A DNA stretch of 64,000 nucleotides. Source: Paenibacillus arenilitoris (GTDB lineage: Bacteria; Bacillota; Bacilli; Paenibacillales; Paenibacillaceae). Below the pieces are notes generated by a model. It saw only the letters and a list, made by a program, of their open reading frames with translations. It ran no database searches and was not told the DNA's origin. Shown here in pieces: positions 60,573 to 64,000 of the stretch (position 1 is its first letter; every line of letters begins with the position of its first letter). The translations under genes were made by a program, and so were the position numbers. The DNA is taken from assembly GCF_014705655.1 (NCBI RefSeq), contig NZ_JACXIY010000013.1, positions 186,001 through 250,000 on the forward strand. The letters are read 5' to 3'.

Positions 60573-61418
60573 TTATAGATCCTTCCGGCTGAACGCCCGG
60601 CATCCCAGCAAGAGCAGAACCGCCGCATATCCCACCGTGTAAACGAGGTAGGCATTCGAAGAAACGCTCGGCATGGAGAAAGGCCCCATGTCGGACATCG
60701 CCAGCCCGGCCCAATCCGCTCCCCCCAGAAGCTCGTAGAGGCTTCTTTTGTAGACCGAGTCCGTAGGAATGATCAGCCCGGTCAGAAACACGAATTTTTC
60801 AATTGCGGGGTGGGTCCCTTCATAGATCGTTACCCCTTCGACCAACCCGCTGAAGAGGGCAAACCCGTACAGCAGGGCGGCGCAGATTCCGTTCCCCAGC
60901 ATCGGCAAATAGACGGAACCGAGCATGGTCAGCGTGAGGAGAAGGAGCGGCATCCAAAGGAACAGCCCATAGCCTCGCAGCAGCTCTTCCGCCCGCAGGG
61001 GAAGTCCGGTTTGGCTGTGGATCGTCCAGACCACGGAGACGAACAGAACGGTGCTGTACACGGAGACCCAGACGGCGTGGCCCAGCCATTTGGCCAGATA
61101 GAGCTTCCAGCGCGGGATGGGGCGGGCGGCGACGGCCAGCAGCAGACCGTTCTCCACCTCGCCCGTGACGGTCCCCATGGCCGAGAAGAGCACGAAGAAG
61201 GACGCCAGAAATTGCGCGAAAAAGAGCCCCAGCACCGTCAGCACCATGCTGTTCAGCAGCCGTTCGGCGGGGGAGACCGGGTTCTGCTCGCTCATGCCGG
61301 CAATCTCCCTGACTCCGAAAGCGAACAGAACCAGAAAGACGAAGGTCAGAACGATCGTAACCAGGAACACTCGCTTGCGGGTCAGCTCCTTGAAGGTGGC
61401 GGAGATGTACATGGTCAT
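60573..61418 (-). CDS. ABC-2 type transporter permease
   Basis: 281 residues with six predicted helices. ABC2_membrane_2/NosY-like: RVFLVTIVLTFVFLVLFAFG, GEVENGLLLAVAARPIPRWK, YLAKWLGHAVWVSVYST. AAGGAGG before ATG 61418. It overlaps the ATPase gene by four bases (ATGA), so the two form a transporter. Together with the upstream sigma and anti-sigma-like genes it is one operon. The substrate is unknown; the order ATPase-NosY-like permease is often linked with membrane stress or peptide export. Confidence 0.9.
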   Translation of the reverse strand: MTMYISATFKELTRKRVFLVTIVLTFVFLVLFAFGVREIAGMSEQNPVSPAERLLNSMVLTVLGLFFAQFLASFFVLFSAMGTVTGEVENGLLLAVAARPIPRWKLYLAKWLGHAVWVSVYSTVLFVSVVWTIHSQTGLPLRAEELLRGYGLFLWMPLLLLTLTMLGSVYLPMLGNGICAALLYGFALFSGLVEGVTIYEGTHPAIEKFVFLTGLIIPTDSVYKRSLYELLGGADWAGLAMSDMGPFSMPSVSSNAYLVYTVGYAAVLLLLGCRAFSRKDL

Positions 61419-62395
61419 TGCGGATCGCCTCCTTGGCGGGACCCGGCCATCCGGAGGAACCAGTCCTCGAGGCTGTTCGGCTCGGGGCCGGATTCATATA
61501 ACGTCAAGCCGCACCGGATGAATGCGGCGCACAGGTAGCCGGCTTGTTCCCGGTCGGCGACGCGGGCGGACAGGAGGGCGTTGCCGCTCTCGTCGGCCTC
61601 GACCAGGCGCAGCAGGGAGGAGAGGGCATCGCCGGCTTCGGCATTCAGCTCCGCCCGCGTCTCCGGAAGCCAGCCGCCGAGCCGGAAGCGCCAGTTGTCC
61701 CCGCTATCTCCGGTGCCGCTAAGCAGCTTGTGCAGCGGGCCCGACGCCAGCAGCTCGCCTCCGTAGAGGAAGGCGGCTTCATCGCACAGCTCCTCCACGT
61801 CCTCGAGAAGATGGGTGTTTAGAAAAACCGTCATGCCTTTGCTCCGGAGCCGCTTCAGCAGGCTGCGGATTTCGTAGCGGCCGATCGGGTCCAGCGCCGA
61901 GGCGGGTTCGTCGAGAATGATCAGCTCGGGATCCAGGAGCAGGGCGGCAGCCAGGCCGAGGCGCTGCTGCATCCCTTTGGAGAAGCCGCCGACCCGGCGG
62001 TTCGCGGCCTCGGACAGGCCGACCAGCTCCAAGGTGTCCCGAACCCTGCCGCGGAAGGCGGGCGACCGGGTTTCCTGAGAGCGCAGCCCGCCCAGCCGGC
62101 CATGGAGGCGGAGCACCTCGACCGGTGTCAGCCAATCCTGAAAGCGGAACAGCTCGGGCAAATACCCGAGCTTGCGCCGTGCGTCCGGCCGTCCCAGCGG
62201 CAGCCCCAGTACGGCGGCCCGCCCGGAATCGGGGCGGTGGAGGCCGGCGAGCATTTTGACGAAGGTGCTTTTGCCGGCGCCGTTCGGTCCCAGCAGGCCG
62301 AAGATGCAGCCCTCCGGCACCTGCAGGGTGATGCCGCGGCAGCCGCCGCGGCCGTTGTAGGTTTTGGTCAAATCCGCCGTATCGATCATCATCAT
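61415..62395 (-). CDS. ABC transporter ATP-binding protein
   Basis: 326 residues. Walker A GPNGAGKST, signature FSKGMQQRLGLA (variant of LSGGQ, with S and G kept), Walker B LIILDEPASALDP, H-loop His in NTHLLEDVEELC. The C-terminal 100 residues (about 225-326) are typical of ABC-2 exporters (NosF/CcmA-like). Starts with three ATG codons overlapping the previous stop. Partner of the permease at 60573. Confidence 0.93.
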   Translation of the reverse strand: MMMIDTADLTKTYNGRGGCRGITLQVPEGCIFGLLGPNGAGKSTFVKMLAGLHRPDSGRAAVLGLPLGRPDARRKLGYLPELFRFQDWLTPVEVLRLHGRLGGLRSQETRSPAFRGRVRDTLELVGLSEAANRRVGGFSKGMQQRLGLAAALLLDPELIILDEPASALDPIGRYEIRSLLKRLRSKGMTVFLNTHLLEDVEELCDEAAFLYGGELLASGPLHKLLSGTGDSGDNWRFRLGGWLPETRAELNAEAGDALSSLLRLVEADESGNALLSARVADREQAGYLCAAFIRCGLTLYESGPEPNSLEDWFLRMAGSRQGGDPQ

Positions 62396-63570
62396 GACCG
62401 GATAAGCTCCTCGGCTGCCCGCCGGAAGTCGGATTCCGCCGGGAAATCATTCGTTGCGCCGCTTAGCAGGCTCAACCGGTCCCCATTGAGCCAGAGCAGA
62501 TAGCGATGGCTTTCGTCGACGGTCATGACCGCATCGTGTCCGCCCAGCCGAAGGCTGGTAGTCACGCCGTCTCGGGACGGAATCGGCAGGGTGCTTTGCC
62601 AATCGCCGATGGCGGCCAGCTTGGTCCGCAGATTATCCGGCAGCACGGGCAGCCCCAGTACCGCCTCGCGGACGGTTGCCGGATCGATCCCGCCATCCAC
62701 CGTCAGCTCCGGCGTGCCGAATTGGAGCAGCCGCACCGGCTTGCCCGACAAGGTGCCTTCTGCGGCGACGCCGCTCGGAATGCGCAGGCGGATGGCGTTG
62801 CCGTCCGCCTCGACAGGCAGGGTGGTGCTGCTGCCCAATCGGGTGAGCAGCCGGTTGACCGCCTTCACGTTCAGCTGGAAGGTTAGCGTGGTAGCCGGCT
62901 GGAATGAGGGTTCGGCGGGGTTCCCCGGCTTGAGCAGGGAGCCGCCCATTCTCTCTTCCGCTTCCTCCCAGGTAACGGTTCGGGCTTCCCCGCCGCCCGA
63001 TTGGGTCAACGTGCCGTATTGGGCCAGGTTAAAGCTCCGGTCTCCTTCGGGCGAGCCGCTGTCCAGCAGGCCGGAGATGGTCGCCATGTCATCCGCCGAG
63101 ATCCCGACCCCGACGATGTGCTGAATGCGGAACGTATGCTGCATGGCGGCCAGCGCCCGATCCCCCAGAGGGGTGGCGATGAGGCCGATGGCTACGACGG
63201 CTGCGGCAACTCCGGCGGTCAGCCTCCGAAGTCTGCGCGCGGCCGGTCTCTCCGTCCGCCAGGCGCCGAATTTTCCGCCAGCCATTGCCGCGCCTACCCC
63301 CTCCGTCGCCATGATGTCCGAGGACCTTTGTGCCGTACGGAGTTGTTCCGTCTTCTGCTTCATTCCAACCACTCCATTCTTCTCATGATCTTTTGGATTC
63401 CCATCCCATGCTGCCTCTATCGTTGTAGCGTTGTTCGAGCGCCGACCTTCATCCGCCCGTCTCCAGAATGCCGGGACCGGTTCCCGGGCCGCCAATCTCT
63501 CGAACCGGTCCCAAGCCCGGCCGGTATCAAATATCGGCTCGCCGCCGGTCCGCTTCTCTTCGTCCGTCAT
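62392..63570 (-). CDS. Anti-sigma-factor-like membrane protein
   Basis: 392 residues. The first 130 residues are cytoplasmic and charged, followed by one membrane helix (AAAVVAIGLIATPLGDRALA, about 145-165) and a large extracytoplasmic domain (about 170-392: TVTWEEAEERMGGSLLKPGN; DAVMTVDESHRYLLWLNGDR). No zinc ZAS motif HxxxCxxC was found. Start ATG 63570 with GGAGGAGC; the frame is open further upstream but overlaps the sigma gene. It lies directly behind an ECF sigma gene (44-bp overlap), suggesting it binds that sigma factor and senses the envelope or polymer outside. Confidence 0.75.
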   Translation of the reverse strand: MTDEEKRTGGEPIFDTGRAWDRFERLAAREPVPAFWRRADEGRRSNNATTIEAAWDGNPKDHEKNGVVGMKQKTEQLRTAQRSSDIMATEGVGAAMAGGKFGAWRTERPAARRLRRLTAGVAAAVVAIGLIATPLGDRALAAMQHTFRIQHIVGVGISADDMATISGLLDSGSPEGDRSFNLAQYGTLTQSGGGEARTVTWEEAEERMGGSLLKPGNPAEPSFQPATTLTFQLNVKAVNRLLTRLGSSTTLPVEADGNAIRLRIPSGVAAEGTLSGKPVRLLQFGTPELTVDGGIDPATVREAVLGLPVLPDNLRTKLAAIGDWQSTLPIPSRDGVTTSLRLGGHDAVMTVDESHRYLLWLNGDRLSLLSGATNDFPAESDFRRAAEELIRS

Positions 63571-64000
63571 CGTACCGCTCCTCCTCCTGCCCGTATTTCT
63601 TCTTAAGCCGTTCCTCCGCCCGGGCCAGCAGCGTGCCGACAATCTTCGGGTTGACCTCCAGCCGGAGGGCAATCTCCTCGTAGCTGTACCCTTCCTCCCG
63701 AAGCAGAAGCGCGGTCCGGTCCCGGTCCGAGAGCTTCTGCAGCACCCTGCGGACGACGTCTTTCTCCCACTCGCGGATGGCCTCCGTCTCTCCCGAAGGA
63801 GCGGCGTCTTGCGACCAAGCCGCCACGCGGGCGGTTTCCTTCTCCAATAACGCCTTGCCCGACGACCGCTGTCTCAAATAGTCGTAGCCTACCCGGGTCA
63901 GCACCCGGTGCAGCCAGGCGCCGATGGCCTCGAGCTTCTCCGGATGGCTGCGGTAGAGACGCAGGAATACCTCTTGTGCCAAATCCTCCGCCGCCGCGTA
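63527..64000 (-). CDS. ECF sigma-70 factor (partial, 5' end outside window)
   Basis: 158 residues visible. Region 2 starts at the window edge (YAAEDLAQEVFLRLYRS, with AEDLxQExF core); region 4 reads LSDRDRTALLLREEGYSYEE, IALRLEVNPKIVGTLLARAE. The arrangement with an anti-sigma-like gene and an ABC transporter downstream points to an extracytoplasmic stress regulon. The GC content, about 65 percent, is much higher than in the preceding region. Confidence 0.92.
   Translation of the reverse strand, partial: YAAAEDLAQEVFLRLYRSHPEKLEAIGAWLHRVLTRVGYDYLRQRSSGKALLEKETARVAAWSQDAAPSGETEAIREWEKDVVRRVLQKLSDRDRTALLLREEGYSYEEIALRLEVNPKIVGTLLARAEERLKKKYGQEEERYDDGRREADRRRADI

Noticed and set aside
60810..63850. 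Many long plus-strand frames opposite the sigma/ABC operon
   Set aside because: Typical shadow ORFs of GC-rich DNA; the minus-strand frames carry Walker, sigma and membrane motifs.

Overview
The window looks like chromosomal DNA of an endospore-forming Bacillota, most plausibly Paenibacillaceae (Paenibacillus/Cohnella-like). This is an inference from a GerA-type germinant receptor set, two Lpl-type carbohydrate ABC systems with YesM/YesN-like or membrane AraC regulators, a very large secreted polysaccharide-lyase-like protein with fibronectin III modules, and many small DinB, APH and VOC enzymes typical of that family. No rRNA, tRNA, CRISPR array or phage module was seen. Both ends cut genes: a sugar ABC permease on the left and an ECF sigma factor on the right.

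Layout. 1-7.5 kb: tail of an ABC permease coupled to a tyrosine phosphatase; a TetR-Ohr peroxide module with two palindromic operators; a germination receptor set gerA-gerC with gerB convergent; an AraC/GyrI-like regulator with a RidA protein. 7.8-17.1 kb: a complete sugar-responsive locus made of histidine kinase, AraC-type response regulator, lipoprotein, two permeases and a GH2 beta-glycosidase. The same 45-bp inverted-repeat element stands before the kinase and before the lipoprotein. 17.1-27.2 kb: small accessory genes, including a MerR/NmrA operon with a 20-bp-spacer promoter, DinB and alpha/beta-hydrolase genes, and a leader-peptide/attenuator preceding a DinB gene. 27.3-34.6 kb: a second sugar locus on the minus strand (two permeases, lipoprotein, GH4) facing a membrane-bound AraC regulator. 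34.7-47.2 kb: lower-GC accessory region with a CapA protein, a putative type I toxin, kinase-like proteins, a ribbon-helix-helix/ankyrin fusion with its own operator, an IS110 relic, a sigma factor with a 370-residue extension, and several amputated genes. 47.5-51.7 kb: the 1384-residue secreted lyase-like protein. 51.9-60.5 kb: IS110 and DDE transposase relics, a LysR regulator and small enzymes. 60.6-64 kb: a markedly GC-richer operon of ECF sigma, anti-sigma-like protein, ABC ATPase and ABC-2 permease.

Four observations stand out. First, two diverged IS110 copies, both with internally deleted transposases, share a downstream non-coding segment whose stems are kept by compensatory changes, consistent with an IS-encoded structured RNA. 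Second, the RHH-ankyrin fusion gene has a perfect 10+10 bp inverted repeat over its -10 box and a second ankyrin gene directly behind it. Third, a dispersed intergenic repeat family occurs about 15-19 times between 7 and 59 kb, and several amputated genes end exactly at copies of it. Fourth, there are compact RNA-level or autoregulatory control units: a 21-codon leader ORF with terminator, the toxin/antisense cassette, and the duplicated operator of the GH2 sugar locus. All functional calls rest on motif recognition from the sequence alone.
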